Assembly: GCA_000431315.1 (NCBI GenBank)
Contig: HF989721.1
Coordinates: 1-20,020, forward strand
Source: Brachyspira sp. CAG:484
GTDB taxonomy: Bacteria > Cyanobacteriota > Vampirovibrionia > Gastranaerophilales > Gastranaerophilaceae
Direction: 5' to 3'
DNA length: 20,020 nucleotides
Below the pieces are notes generated by a model, which worked only from the letters and a program-made list of their open reading frames with translations, had not been told where the DNA came from and searched no databases. Positions 1 to 8,052 of the stretch are shown here, in pieces. Both the position numbers and the translations under genes were made by a program. The first letter of the stretch is position 1. Each line of letters starts with the position of its first letter.

Positions 1-25
1 TTTTCCTCTGCTTTTTTATTATAAT
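1..25 (+). repeat. Copy of a short box also present upstream of the gene at 12469
   Basis: The first bases of the window (TTTCCTCTGC, a T run, then ATTATAA) recur at 12382-12406 with one base difference in the T-run length. Both copies lie just upstream of a + strand gene. At 12.3 kb the box directly follows a GC-rich repeat element, so the rest of such an element may lie before base 1. It could alternatively be a shared promoter box, because it ends in a TATAAT/TATAAG-like hexamer. Confidence 0.5.
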
Positions 26-59
26 CTATTTTTTAATTTATGCAATGTTTTATTTGTTA

Positions 60-65
60 TATAAT
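60..65 (+). promoter_or_regulatory. Candidate -10 element of dxr (leaderless start)
   Basis: A perfect TATAAT sits exactly six bases before the ATG at 72, so transcription would be expected to begin at or next to the start codon. No Shine-Dalgarno sequence precedes that ATG. The -35 region (about 37-42, TTTATG) is poor. A second TATAAT lies at 20-25. Confidence 0.4.
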
Positions 66-71
66 ATTTTT

Positions 72-1175
72 ATGGAAAAGAAGAGAAAAATTAGCATAAT
101 TGGTTCTACTGGCTCAATTGGAACCCAAGCGCTGGAGGTTATTGAAAAACTTCAGGATAAGTTTGAAATCATAGCACTTGCAGGCGGGCACAATAAAGAA
201 TTATTAGAACAGCAGGCTGAAAAATTTAAACCGAAATACACCGTACTTGGTGAAGAAGGCTTGGAAAAAATTTGCAACGATAAAGAAAATGATATTATTC
301 TTGTTGCCTGTTCCGGTAAGATAGGGCTTAGACCAACACTGAAAGCTATCGAAAACGGAATTGACATCGCTCTTGCAAACAAAGAAACCCTTGTTATGGC
401 AGGTGATATTGTTATGGATGCCGCCCGTAAGAATGGTGTAAATATTGTTCCTGTAGACAGCGAACACTGCGCAATTCATCAGTGTATCAAAGATATTAAA
501 CAAGTTGATAAACTAATTATTACAGCAAGCGGAGGACCATTCCTCCACAAGCCGGTTGAAGAAATGAAAAACGCAACAGTAAAAGAAGCTCTCGCTCATC
601 CAAGATGGCATATGGGAAGAAAAATTACTGTTGACAGTGCCACTTTGATGAATAAAGGCTTGGAAATTATTGAAGCACATCATCTTTTCGGCTTTGATTA
701 TGATGATATTGATGTTGTTATTCACCCGCAGAGTATTGTGCATTCTGCAATTGAGTACAAAGACGGAAGCGTCATTGCACAACTTGGATTACCAAGTATG
801 CACATTCCTATACAGTATGCAATAACATACCCTGAAAGATTTGAAGGTATTAAATCAAAAAGTTTCAGTTTCTCCGAAATTGCAAGACTGGACTTTGAAA
901 AACCGGATTTTGAAAAGTTCCCGACAGTCAAACTTGCTTACAAAGCAGGAAAAACCGGCGGAACAGCTACAGCCTGTCTGAACGCAGCAAACGAAGAGGC
1001 TGTTTTTGCATTTTTGGACGGAAAAATTAAACTCTACGAAATTTATGAAATTACCAGACAAATATTTGAGGAACACAAAGTTATTCAAAATCCGTCAATT
1101 GATGAAATCTTTGAAGTCGACCGCGAAATTAGAGAAAAAACAAAAAATTATATAAAAAGTTTTAGTCAGGCGTAA
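72..1175 (+). CDS. dxr: 1-deoxy-D-xylulose 5-phosphate reductoisomerase
   Basis: Converts 1-deoxy-D-xylulose 5-phosphate to 2-C-methyl-D-erythritol 4-phosphate with NADPH, the committed step of the non-mevalonate isoprenoid pathway in the cytoplasm. The 367-residue protein shows the NADPH-binding GSTGSIG (residues 11-17), LANKETLV (about 102-109), the metal/substrate motif VDSEHCAI (about 128-135), ASGGPF and the long conserved stretch around HPRWHMG...VDSATLMNKGLE. An in-frame ATG exists at 45, but it adds nine hydrophobic residues absent from the family and would overlap the -10 hexamer. The start at 72 puts the Rossmann motif at its usual distance. The 3' end overlaps the oppositely oriented regulator gene by 14 bases. 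Length is normal to slightly short for the family. Confidence 0.95.
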   Translation: MEKKRKISIIGSTGSIGTQALEVIEKLQDKFEIIALAGGHNKELLEQQAEKFKPKYTVLGEEGLEKICNDKENDIILVACSGKIGLRPTLKAIENGIDIALANKETLVMAGDIVMDAARKNGVNIVPVDSEHCAIHQCIKDIKQVDKLIITASGGPFLHKPVEEMKNATVKEALAHPRWHMGRKITVDSATLMNKGLEIIEAHHLFGFDYDDIDVVIHPQSIVHSAIEYKDGSVIAQLGLPSMHIPIQYAITYPERFEGIKSKSFSFSEIARLDFEKPDFEKFPTVKLAYKAGKTGGTATACLNAANEEAVFAFLDGKIKLYEIYEITRQIFEEHKVIQNPSIDEIFEVDREIREKTKNYIKSFSQA

Positions 1176-1365
1176 ATTCAAAAATTTCCTGAGAATTACG
1201 TTTTAAAATATTACAAAGCTTATTAAGGGTATTAAAATCTATGCCCTTAGTTTTATTGTGATAAATTTTGTTAAGCGCGTTTTGGCTTATCCCAGTCAAC
1301 TGCGAGAGTTCAGAAACGCGCATTCTTTGCTCACCGAGGATAATTGATAATCTGTTTTTAATCAT
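1162..1365 (-). CDS. Small XRE-family (Cro/CI-type) helix-turn-helix regulator
   Basis: A 67-residue protein that is essentially one helix-turn-helix domain: RMRVSELSQLTGISQNALNKIYHNK carries the two DNA-contacting helices (residues 14-38), followed by the family's FNTLNKLCNILKRNSQEIFE. It resembles the short YozG-like XRE regulators, probably a DNA-binding repressor acting as a dimer. No Shine-Dalgarno sequence is visible. A TAAAAT hexamer lies exactly six bases before the ATG, suggesting a leaderless mRNA. The gene is divergent from the pilin-like gene at 1478 and shares a 112-base intergenic region with it, so control of that gene or of itself is plausible but inferred. Its 3' end overlaps dxr. 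Confidence 0.85.
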   Translation of the reverse strand: MIKNRLSIILGEQRMRVSELSQLTGISQNALNKIYHNKTKGIDFNTLNKLCNILKRNSQEIFEFTPD

Positions 1366-1396
1366 AATGATATTTTAGCAGTTTAAAAGCTTAGGG

Positions 1397-1432
1397 TTGA
1401 AATATACATTTTAACATGTTATTATTACATGT
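1397..1432 (+). promoter_or_regulatory. Candidate promoter with overlapping ACATGT dyad upstream of the pilin-like gene
   Basis: TTGAAA (1397-1402) and TATTAT (1420-1425) are spaced by 17 bases, matching a sigma-70-type promoter reading toward 1478. Two ACATGT hexamers (1414-1419 and 1427-1432) form a dyad that brackets the -10 element. That is the geometry expected for a repressor operator, and the adjacent XRE-type regulator is the obvious candidate. The site was assigned by eye and no binding data are implied. Confidence 0.4.
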
Positions 1433-1477
1433 ATAGATGTATAAATCAGTAATATTAATTAATAAAAGAGGTTTGTA

Positions 1478-2140
1478 ATGCAAAAGCAAGGTTTCACTTT
1501 GGCAGAAGTCCTTATTACACTGGGAATAATCGGAGTAATTGCTGCAATGACTTTACCTGCACTTATTAACCAGACCCAGGGGAAAGAATTAGAAACAGGT
1601 TTTAAAAAAGCTTATTCTGTTATTCAAGCCGCTTTTAATCAAATGAGTTACGATGAGGGGCAGGTTATTAACGCTGCCAACTATCCTGAAAGAGAGTTTA
1701 TGCCAGTTTTTAAAAAATATTTCAAGGTTTCAAAAGATTGTGGTTTACACGGCTGTGAACAACAAAGCTCTCAAGATGATGACGGTAATATACTATATAT
1801 TTCACAAACTTACAAAACCTATAATAACAATCCTATGACTACAAGACTAATTGATGACGGACAAATTTTTGTAAATGACGGAATGCTTATTATGGTGGAA
1901 AATATAGATGGCTTGATTTGGATTTTGGTCGACGTGAACGGAAATATGAAAAAGCCAAACCGATTAGGGCATGATTTGTTTGCATTTCAGGTTATGGACA
2001 ATGGAAAGTTACTTCCTATGGGGGCTAATGGTACCCCATATAATCTTTGTTCCATAACATCAACACACTCCATGAATGGTATTAGCTGCACTTACAAGGC
2101 TCTCACTGACAAAGATTATTTCAAGAATTTGCCTAAATAA
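1478..2140 (+). CDS. Type IV pilin-like / type II pseudopilin-like protein
   Basis: A 220-residue protein with a complete class III (prepilin) signal: a five-residue leader MQKQG, cleavage expected before F6, then TLAEVLITLGIIGVIAAMTL with the conserved Glu at +5 of the mature chain and a hydrophobic helix to about residue 30. The C-terminal part contains DVNG...KPNRLGHDLFAF, a signature shared with the other two pilin-like genes in this window, and several cysteines. It would be processed by a prepilin peptidase and assembled into a pilus or pseudopilus; no assembly genes are nearby. The start is supported by AGAGG six bases before the ATG. It is a solitary gene divergent from the small XRE regulator. 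Whether it is a major or minor pilin cannot be told from sequence. Confidence 0.9.
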   Translation: MQKQGFTLAEVLITLGIIGVIAAMTLPALINQTQGKELETGFKKAYSVIQAAFNQMSYDEGQVINAANYPEREFMPVFKKYFKVSKDCGLHGCEQQSSQDDDGNILYISQTYKTYNNNPMTTRLIDDGQIFVNDGMLIMVENIDGLIWILVDVNGNMKKPNRLGHDLFAFQVMDNGKLLPMGANGTPYNLCSITSTHSMNGISCTYKALTDKDYFKNLPK

Positions 2141-2142
2141 TT

Positions 2143-4350
2143 TTATAAAATATCAAGCGGGTCGACGTCTATTGCAAGCTTAATATCCTTAGGCATAGTA
2201 ATTTTGTTTAGAAAACTTGAGATGAAATTATGCCCTTTTTCTTCAAGTTTATTTTTGATAATAATTTGGAAACGGTAGTAGCTGTTAATCCTTTCAATTA
2301 CGCAAGGAGTAGGACCAAGAACTTCAAGCCTTTCAGATATTCCATATTTTTCAATCATGGTGCAAAGTCTGAGCGCAATTTCCTGGGCTGACTTTTCTGC
2401 GCGGAAATTATTCATTGAACTTATTATAAGCCTTATCATCTGGCTGAAAGGAGGATAATCAAACTCTTCACGTGCAGCAATTTCCGTATGGTAAAACTCA
2501 CCGTAATTTTGCGACTTAGCGCTTTCAAGAGCATAATAATCAGGGTTATAAGTCTGGAAAAGAACTCTTCCGGTGAACTCTCCGCGTCCGGCACGCCCTG
2601 CGACTTGTGTCAAAAGCTGAAAACCTCTTTCTGATGCTCTGAAATCCGGCAGATTAAAACTTGCGTCCGCTGAAATAACCCCAACAAGCGTAACATTCGG
2701 GTTATCCAAACCTTTAGCTATCATCTGCGTTCCTACAAGTATGTCAATATCACCTTTTTGAAACCGCTCAAGAAGCCTTACATGCTCTCCTTTTCTTACA
2801 AGTATGTCACTGTCGATTCTCTCAACATTGTGTTCCGGAAACAAATCTTTTATATACTGTTCAATTTTCTGCGTGCCTGTTCCGCTGTTTTTCAACGCAT
2901 CTGAGCCGCATTCGGGGCAGAAATCAGGGAAATATGATATATGATTACAGTAATGACATTTCAGATGCTGATCTTTTGCATGCCATATCATTGGAATAGC
3001 ACAGTTCGGGCATTCAATTACATGACCGCATGCCTGGCATTGTGTAAAAGTTGAAAATCCCCGTCGGTTAATAAGAAGAATAACCTGTTGTTTTTTCTCA
3101 AGTGTTTCTGAAATTGCAAGCTGTAAGGGTTTTGAGATAACACTTTTATATGCAGCTCTTGAATACTCCTGCATATTAATAACAGTAACAGGTGCTATAG
3201 GAGCATTACGGTAACGGTGTTTCATCTCAAAAAGATTTCCGGAATTAACAGCCTTGTAATACACAGAAATATCAGGAGTTGCAGACCCGAGAAGCAGCGG
3301 ACATTTGTGAAATTCAGCAAGTTTTTTTGCAACAACCTTTGCATCATACCTTGGCGCAGGGCTTGTCTGCTTATAAGCACTTTCATGTTCTTCATCAATT
3401 ATTATAAGACCGATGTTCTTTAGCGGTGCAAACACAGCGGAACGGGCTCCGGCAAGTATTTTTATATCATCTCTGTATAGCCTCTGCCATACATCATACC
3501 TTTCGCCGTCTGAAATACTGCTATGCCAGATTGCAACATCTTTTGTTCCGAACTTTTTTGCAAGACGTTTTGTAAGCTGTGAGGCAAGAGCTATTTCCGG
3601 TGCCAGGAATAATACATTTTTGCCGCTTTTAAGGCAGTCGTCAATAAGCTTGAAGTAAACCTCCGTTTTCCCGCTGGCTGTAACACCATACAGAAGCATC
3701 TGTGCTGTTGGATTTTCTTTTATTTTTTTTGAAATCCCTTCATAAGCACTTTGCTGTTCACCTTCAAGTTGATAAAGAGGTTCTGTTGTTTCAATTTTTA
3801 AAACATCAAGCGGATTTCTGTAAATTTCTTCAGTCAAGATTTTTAAACAGCCGGCATCTTCCAGTTTTTTTATTGTTGTTCTTGTTGTTTTAGCAAGCTT
3901 TTCAAAAGCTAAAAGCGGACATTTACCCATTTTTTTAAGCATTTCAAGAACTTCAGTCTGCCTCTTCGTTGCATTTTCAAAACTTACAAACTCTATGGCC
4001 TGCTCGGTTTTGGAAGCTTTTTCAATAAGCTTAAGCGGTATAGCAGCATTCATAACCGTAACAAGATCACAGCAGTAATAATTCGCAACCCATTCAAGAA
4101 GTTTCAAATAATCAATAGAAAAAAGCGGGGTTTCATCTAAAATTTTATTGATTTTCTTTGCCTTTATTTCCTCAGGCAGATAATCAGAAACCCCGACACA
4201 AAATGCGTTAATAAGCCCCTGCCGTCCAAAAGGTACTAAGATTGCCTGCCCGATTTGAATCTTATCTTTCATCTCTTCGGGAATAAGATAGCTGAAAGTT
4301 TTTACTCCCAGCCCCTTTATATTTACAAGTGCAAGAGCATATTTACTCAA
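2143..4350 (-). CDS. priA: Primosomal protein N' (replication restart helicase PriA)
   Basis: PriA recognises stalled forks and D-loops and reloads the replicative helicase. Visible are the N-terminal DNA-binding domain, Walker A GVTASGKTE (about residues 222-230), Walker B DEEH (about 319-322), eight zinc-binding cysteines in four CxxC pairs (about 438-481) and motif VI QVAGRAGRG. I chose the TTG at 4350 (735 residues): AAGGAG lies six bases upstream, and the protein then begins SKYALALVNIKG, which lines up with the usual PriA start. The open frame continues upstream to an ATG at 4431 (762 residues), preceded by TATAAT eight bases away. That longer form would have to be translated without a Shine-Dalgarno sequence and adds 27 residues unlike PriA. 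The gene is convergent with the pilin-like gene, two bases apart, with no obvious terminator between them. Confidence 0.93.
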   Translation of the reverse strand: MSKYALALVNIKGLGVKTFSYLIPEEMKDKIQIGQAILVPFGRQGLINAFCVGVSDYLPEEIKAKKINKILDETPLFSIDYLKLLEWVANYYCCDLVTVMNAAIPLKLIEKASKTEQAIEFVSFENATKRQTEVLEMLKKMGKCPLLAFEKLAKTTRTTIKKLEDAGCLKILTEEIYRNPLDVLKIETTEPLYQLEGEQQSAYEGISKKIKENPTAQMLLYGVTASGKTEVYFKLIDDCLKSGKNVLFLAPEIALASQLTKRLAKKFGTKDVAIWHSSISDGERYDVWQRLYRDDIKILAGARSAVFAPLKNIGLIIIDEEHESAYKQTSPAPRYDAKVVAKKLAEFHKCPLLLGSATPDISVYYKAVNSGNLFEMKHRYRNAPIAPVTVINMQEYSRAAYKSVISKPLQLAISETLEKKQQVILLINRRGFSTFTQCQACGHVIECPNCAIPMIWHAKDQHLKCHYCNHISYFPDFCPECGSDALKNSGTGTQKIEQYIKDLFPEHNVERIDSDILVRKGEHVRLLERFQKGDIDILVGTQMIAKGLDNPNVTLVGVISADASFNLPDFRASERGFQLLTQVAGRAGRGEFTGRVLFQTYNPDYYALESAKSQNYGEFYHTEIAAREEFDYPPFSQMIRLIISSMNNFRAEKSAQEIALRLCTMIEKYGISERLEVLGPTPCVIERINSYYRFQIIIKNKLEEKGHNFISSFLNKITMPKDIKLAIDVDPLDIL

Positions 4351-4439
4351 CACATTCTCCTTCAATACATAAATCTTATAAAGCGCTTCTGCAAATAATT
4401 TATACGTTGATAAGCTTTTGCAAAAGCGCATTTCAAAAT

Positions 4440-4445
4440 ATTATA
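4440..4445 (-). promoter_or_regulatory. Candidate -10 element of priA
   Basis: A perfect TATAAT on the minus strand lies between the PC4-family gene and priA. Transcription from it would start near 4432, giving an approximately 80-base leader to the TTG start with the good ribosome binding site. No convincing -35 element is visible. Confidence 0.3.
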
Positions 4446-4470
4446 AGTTTAAAAAGGCTAAGCTTAAGGC

Positions 4471-4704
4471 TTATTCTTCTGCCATAAATTCTTTTTTAGC
4501 TTCTTCAATTGCATCAGCTAAAATATCAAGCTGATCCGGCGCAAAAGTTACACCCTTTTTAGTAGGAAGCCATGTAGCACCGTCATCTGTTGTGTAATAA
4601 ATTCTCAAATTAAAGTAGCTTCTTCCTTTATATTCGCTAACTGAAATCTGTAATTGTTCAGTATCACTTCTGTCAATAGTTGCTAAAATTTTTGCATCTG
4701 CCAT
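4471..4704 (-). CDS. PC4/p15-family transcriptional coactivator-like single-stranded DNA-binding protein
   Basis: A 77-residue protein with the compact PC4 pattern: a beta-strand segment KGRSYFNLRIYY, then GATWLPTKKGVTF and a C-terminal amphipathic helix (about residues 55-75, LDILADAIEEAKKE). Family members form dimers that bind single-stranded DNA or melted duplex; bacterial copies are small and poorly characterised, so the cellular role is open. A strong AAGGAG precedes the ATG by about seven bases. It lies between the GNAT-like gene (58 bases upstream) and priA on the same strand, which may be transcribed together. Proximity to priA fits a single-stranded DNA context but does not prove it. 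Confidence 0.8.
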   Translation of the reverse strand: MADAKILATIDRSDTEQLQISVSEYKGRSYFNLRIYYTTDDGATWLPTKKGVTFAPDQLDILADAIEEAKKEFMAEE

Positions 4705-4762
4705 TCTTTCTCTCCTTATTAAAATAGACTACCTGACAATGATAACATAGAAAAATTTTAAA

Positions 4763-5362
4763 TTACAGAATTTTACAAAAATCGTCAGCACTCATTGTCA
4801 TATGATAAAGCACTTTATTATGTTCAATATTGAACTCAAGAGGATCTGCAATGTCATCTATTCTAAATCCTAATTTTTTATATAAGTTTACAAGATAAGA
4901 CGCGTCCTGAGAAACCAGACAGCTTACAGTTTTTGAATTATTCATCTTTATTGTTGAAACCATGTCCTTATAGATTTTAGTCAAAACCTTGGACGAACGC
5001 CCCGGATTTGCAACGGCAAGAGATGAAATAAAAAATTCTTCAGGAGTTCGCATTGTTGACATGTACCCTCCAATAATTTTATTATTCCCATCTTTTACAA
5101 TTCTCAACTTTTTTACCGGGGTATTTATTCCTAATATAAATGCCCCTAGTTTTTCGATAAATGGAATTCTAAAATTCGGATTGGCAGACGAACTGTTCAT
5201 GAAAATTTTCGCATATTGAATACAATCACTTTTATTTTGTGCTCTCATTACTCTGTTGCTTTTGTTCAAAACTATGCAGTCAGAAGGACAACTGCGTACT
5301 GCTTTAATTCGCTGGGAGATTTTTCTTATACAAGATGTTGAAATTAATTCCTTAACCTTCAT
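4763..5362 (-). CDS. GNAT-like acetyltransferase-fold protein
   Basis: A 199-residue protein whose central and C-terminal part follows the GNAT order: IIGGYMST as the beta-strand before the acceptor site, ISSLAVANPGRSSKVLTKIYKDMV (about residues 112-135) in the position of acetyl-CoA motif A, and YLVNLYKKLGFRIDD (about 156-170) like the family's final N-aYekLGF segment. The pyrophosphate-loop glycines are degenerate (PGRSSK rather than RGxGxG/A), so catalysis is uncertain. The first 60 residues are basic and not recognised. No Shine-Dalgarno sequence is visible; TATTAT lies exactly six bases before the ATG, suggesting a leaderless start. It is upstream of the PC4-family gene on the same strand. 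Confidence 0.6.
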   Translation of the reverse strand: MKVKELISTSCIRKISQRIKAVRSCPSDCIVLNKSNRVMRAQNKSDCIQYAKIFMNSSSANPNFRIPFIEKLGAFILGINTPVKKLRIVKDGNNKIIGGYMSTMRTPEEFFISSLAVANPGRSSKVLTKIYKDMVSTIKMNNSKTVSCLVSQDASYLVNLYKKLGFRIDDIADPLEFNIEHNKVLYHMTMSADDFCKIL

Positions 5363-5490
5363 ATGTTAATAATAAAACAAAACTGTTTTTAAAATTGTCT
5401 TATAAAATTAAAAGTTTGTAACAATAAAACGCCATAAAAATCTTTTTGTGATAAAGTGTAAATCAGACACATAAATAACAGGAGTTAAAA

Positions 5491-6240
5491 ATGATTAAAG
5501 TTGCAGTATGCGGCGCATTAGGGAAAATGGGAAGAGAAGTTGTTGAAGCTGTTAAAAATTGCGAATTAACAGAACTTTCAGCAAAAATTGATATTGCCGG
5601 AGATGATACTTATAAATCTATTGAAGAAGCTCATAAAAGCTGCCATATAGACGTACTTGTAGACTTTACACAACCGGCATCAATTTTTGAGAATGCAAAA
5701 TACTGCCTTAACAACGGTATCAAAATCGTAATTGGAACAACCGGCTTAACTGATGAACAGATTGCAGAATTACAGAAACTTTCAAAAGAAAAGAATACAG
5801 GCTGTTTAATTGCGCCTAATTTTTCAACAGGTGCAGTTCTGATGATGATGTTTGCCAAACAGGCTTCAAAATATTTTGATAATGCAGAAATTATTGAGCT
5901 TCATCACAACCAGAAAAAAGATGCGCCATCCGGTACTGCTATAAAAACAGCATTAATGATGTCAGAAGAAAAAGAAACCTTTACAAAAGACAACTGCCCT
6001 GAAAAAGAAACGATTAAAGGTTCACGCGGCGGAATTTCATATTCCGATATACATATTCACTCGGTCAGAATGCCGGGATATATTGCCTCACAGGAAGTAA
6101 TTTTCGGATCGTCCGGTCAAATTATGACAATAAGACATGACTCTATGGACAGAAAATGCTATATGCAGGGTGTTCTTTTAGCTGTAAAACATGTTGCTGA
6201 TAAAAATGATTTTATCTACGGCTTGGAAAATATAATGTAA
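5491..6240 (+). CDS. dapB: 4-hydroxy-tetrahydrodipicolinate reductase
   Basis: Catalyses the NAD(P)H-dependent reduction step in the diaminopimelate/lysine pathway, supplying peptidoglycan and lysine. The 249-residue protein shows the dinucleotide-binding GALGKMGRE (residues 8-16), VDFT (57-60), GTTGL (82-86), and the catalytic/substrate motif HHNQKKDAPSGTA (138-150) with the paired histidines and Lys142. It is slightly shorter than the Escherichia coli enzyme, as many are. CAGGAG precedes the ATG by seven bases. The next gene, asd, begins 29 bases downstream and works one step earlier in the same pathway, so co-transcription is likely. The 128 bases upstream, between this gene and the divergent GNAT-like gene, contain no promoter I would stand behind. 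Confidence 0.95.
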   Translation: MIKVAVCGALGKMGREVVEAVKNCELTELSAKIDIAGDDTYKSIEEAHKSCHIDVLVDFTQPASIFENAKYCLNNGIKIVIGTTGLTDEQIAELQKLSKEKNTGCLIAPNFSTGAVLMMMFAKQASKYFDNAEIIELHHNQKKDAPSGTAIKTALMMSEEKETFTKDNCPEKETIKGSRGGISYSDIHIHSVRMPGYIASQEVIFGSSGQIMTIRHDSMDRKCYMQGVLLAVKHVADKNDFIYGLENIM

Positions 6241-6269
6241 TAAGGTATTAAGCAGAAAAGGAAAAAATA

Positions 6270-7286
6270 ATGAGAAAACCAAACATCGCAATTTTAGGCG
6301 CAACAGGAGTTGTAGGCCGGGAAATTACAAAAATCGTTGATGAATTAAAAATTGATTTCAACGAGATTAAATTTCTCTCCAGTGCAAAATCTGCCGGAAG
6401 CAAAATTGAATTTCAAGGCAGAGAATACACCGTAGAAGAAGCAACGCCGGAAAGCTTTGACGGAGTAAACATAGTACTTGCATCAGCAGGCGGCTCTACG
6501 TCACAAAAATTCGCACCGGAAATAGTAAAACGCGGCGGTGTTTTGATTGATAACTCAAGTGCATTCAGAATGGATAAGGATGTCCCGCTTGTTATTGCGT
6601 ATGTAAATGATGAAGATTTAAGAAAACATAAAGGGATTATTGCTAACCCGAATTGTTCAACTTCGCAGCTTATGCTTGTTTTAAAACCGCTTCTTGAGAA
6701 AGCAAAAATAAAAAGACTTATAGTATCAACCTATCAGGCAGTTTCTGGAGCAGGACTTGCTGCAATTAATGAATTAACTGAAGATACAAAAGCAAATCTT
6801 GCCGGTGAAAAATTTGAAAATAAATGTTTCAAAAAACCAATTTCATTCAACGTAATCCCGCAGATTGATGTGTTCTGTGAAAATGGTTACACAAAAGAAG
6901 AAATGAAGGTTGCAAACGAAACTAAAAAGATTCTTCATCTTCCTGCAGAATTGCCAATATCATGCACAGCAGCAAGAGTTCCTGTTTACAACGGACATTC
7001 AGAAGCTGTTGACATTGAATTTGAAGAAAATATCACACCAGATGAAGTTAGAGAAATTCTTAAAAATTCGTTTGGCGTAGAAGTTATCGACAATCCTGAG
7101 AATTACGAATACCCTACAACCAGAGATGCCTCAGGAGTAAATCCGGTATTTGTAGGACGTATAAGAAAAAATCTGGCGTTCGATAACGGAATTTCATTAT
7201 GGTGCGTTGCAGATAACCTTAGGATCGGCGCAGCATTAAATACTGTAAGAATTTGCCAGAAAGTTATAGAGATGGGATTGTATTAA
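6270..7286 (+). CDS. asd: Aspartate-semialdehyde dehydrogenase
   Basis: Reduces aspartyl phosphate to aspartate semialdehyde, the branch point for lysine/diaminopimelate, threonine and methionine. The 338-residue protein shows the NADP-binding LGATGVVGRE (9-18), the active-site NPNCSTSQ with nucleophile Cys129, the SGAG loop (about 159-162), and RVPVYNGHSE with the substrate-binding Arg236 and catalytic His243. Length is typical for the bacterial branch. AAAGGAAA precedes the ATG. It follows dapB by 29 bases. Its stop codon lies inside a perfect nine-base-pair hairpin (7271-7293), and a run of tiny genes follows. Confidence 0.95.
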   Translation: MRKPNIAILGATGVVGREITKIVDELKIDFNEIKFLSSAKSAGSKIEFQGREYTVEEATPESFDGVNIVLASAGGSTSQKFAPEIVKRGGVLIDNSSAFRMDKDVPLVIAYVNDEDLRKHKGIIANPNCSTSQLMLVLKPLLEKAKIKRLIVSTYQAVSGAGLAAINELTEDTKANLAGEKFENKCFKKPISFNVIPQIDVFCENGYTKEEMKVANETKKILHLPAELPISCTAARVPVYNGHSEAVDIEFEENITPDEVREILKNSFGVEVIDNPENYEYPTTRDASGVNPVFVGRIRKNLAFDNGISLWCVADNLRIGAALNTVRICQKVIEMGLY

Positions 7287-7293
7287 TCCCATC
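7271..7293 (+). repeat. Perfect hairpin spanning the asd stop codon
   Basis: GATGGGATT (7271-7279) and AATCCCATC (7285-7293) are perfectly complementary around a five-base loop, and the TAA stop falls across loop and stem. No T run follows, so it is not a classical intrinsic terminator. It could protect the upstream mRNA or uncouple asd from the small gene at 7312, whose Shine-Dalgarno sequence lies just after the stem. Confidence 0.55.
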
Positions 7294-7311
7294 CGCATTT
7301 GAGGAGGAGAA

Positions 7312-7533
7312 ATGTCTATAAAAATAAACCCCGTAAAAACAGTTACCAGCGCAAAACAAGGAATTGCAAAGAAAGTTGTTAAAGGTACCAGCGGGCTTCC
7401 GCTAGAAGAGCCTCTTACAAGCTATAAGGACCAAAGATTAGCAGACATGCTTGATCCGTCTGCTCCCATGCAGAATGCACTTAGAAAAATCGAAACTGCA
7501 ACACAAATTATAACTTCAAAATTTAAAAAATAG
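7312..7533 (+). CDS. Small protein of unknown function, 73 residues
   Basis: Not recognised. GAGGAGGAG lies close before the ATG, one of the best ribosome binding sites in the window, which supports it as a real gene. The protein is soluble-looking, with a basic start (KINPVKTVTSAKQGIAKKVVKG), a central LPLEEPLTSYKDQRLADMLDP stretch and a basic C-terminal helix ending KFKK; no signal peptide, membrane segment or cysteine. It follows asd by 25 bases and heads a series of four tiny + strand genes that ends at the terminator at 8271. No motif lets me assign a job. Confidence 0.7.
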   Translation: MSIKINPVKTVTSAKQGIAKKVVKGTSGLPLEEPLTSYKDQRLADMLDPSAPMQNALRKIETATQIITSKFKK

Positions 7534-7615
7534 TTAGCAAAAATATTTAATCAGGATACTTATAATTTTTAAAATTATTACCCCTGAAAAAATAAATTAT
7601 TAAAGGATGAAAACC

Positions 7616-7747
7616 ATGGAAGAACTAAAAAAATCAAACGCAGCATTAATGACAAAAGAACCGGAAAAAAATGAAGAAGGAAAAAGGGAGTGTGATATTC
7701 CGCGTACAACAATTGAAATGCTTGAACAAACGCTCCAAATAGCTTAA
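7616..7747 (+). CDS. Very small protein of unknown function, 43 residues
   Basis: A 43-codon frame from ATG 7616 to TAA 7747, with AAAGGA eight bases before the start. The product (begins MEELKKSNAALMTKEPEKNE, ends EMLEQTLQIA) is highly charged, with a probable C-terminal helix, one cysteine and no membrane segment. Support comes from the ribosome binding site and from its place in a row of similarly small genes. A TATAAT at 7561-7566 could be a -10 element for it, without a clear -35. Function unknown. Confidence 0.5.
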   Translation: MEELKKSNAALMTKEPEKNEEGKRECDIPRTTIEMLEQTLQIA

Positions 7748-7828
7748 TATATCTTAAATCATCAACAAATTAAGGCAATTTTTATTTTCATACTACTTTG
7801 TTTATACAAAAAGGCGGTTGTGTAGAAT

Positions 7829-8029
7829 ATGAAAATTGTTAATAGCTGTACAAAAAAAGCATTTACCCGAATCCCGACAAGATTTGACGATATTCAGCAA
7901 GAAATTATTGCAGAACGTATGAGGTCAAGTGTGAAAGAATATAAAAAATATGTGCCTCAAATAGATAAAGAAGCAGGTTCTTTTATTCTGGGGGATGTAA
8001 TAGGACAAAAATTAAATAAAATTATTTAG
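7829..8029 (+). CDS. Small protein of unknown function, 66 residues
   Basis: Not recognised. The product is basic and mostly helical in character (FDDIQQEIIAERMRSSVKEYKKYV), ending GDVIGQKLNKII; no signal peptide or transmembrane helix. The ribosome binding site is weak: AAAGGCGG is about 12 bases before the ATG. It is followed after 23 bases by another 66-residue gene on the same strand. Uncertain but supported by uninterrupted coding and context. Confidence 0.55.
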   Translation: MKIVNSCTKKAFTRIPTRFDDIQQEIIAERMRSSVKEYKKYVPQIDKEAGSFILGDVIGQKLNKII

Positions 8030-8052
8030 TGTTATAAAAAAGGAGGTTTGTT

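Noticed and set aside
45..71. Start of dxr at ATG 45
   Set aside because: Adds nine hydrophobic residues not seen in the family and overlaps the -10 hexamer; ATG 72 fits the Rossmann motif position.
204..1088. Minus-strand open frames inside dxr
   Set aside because: Cysteine/phenylalanine-rich reversals of a conserved gene without start signals.
4351..4431. PriA start at ATG 4431
   Set aside because: Possible but lacks a Shine-Dalgarno sequence and adds 27 non-family residues; the TTG at 4350 has AAGGAG at ideal distance.
7562..7578. AT palindrome ATAATTTT-T-AAAATTAT
   Set aside because: Perfect but pure A/T in an AT-rich gap; easily expected by chance, no following T run or conserved box.
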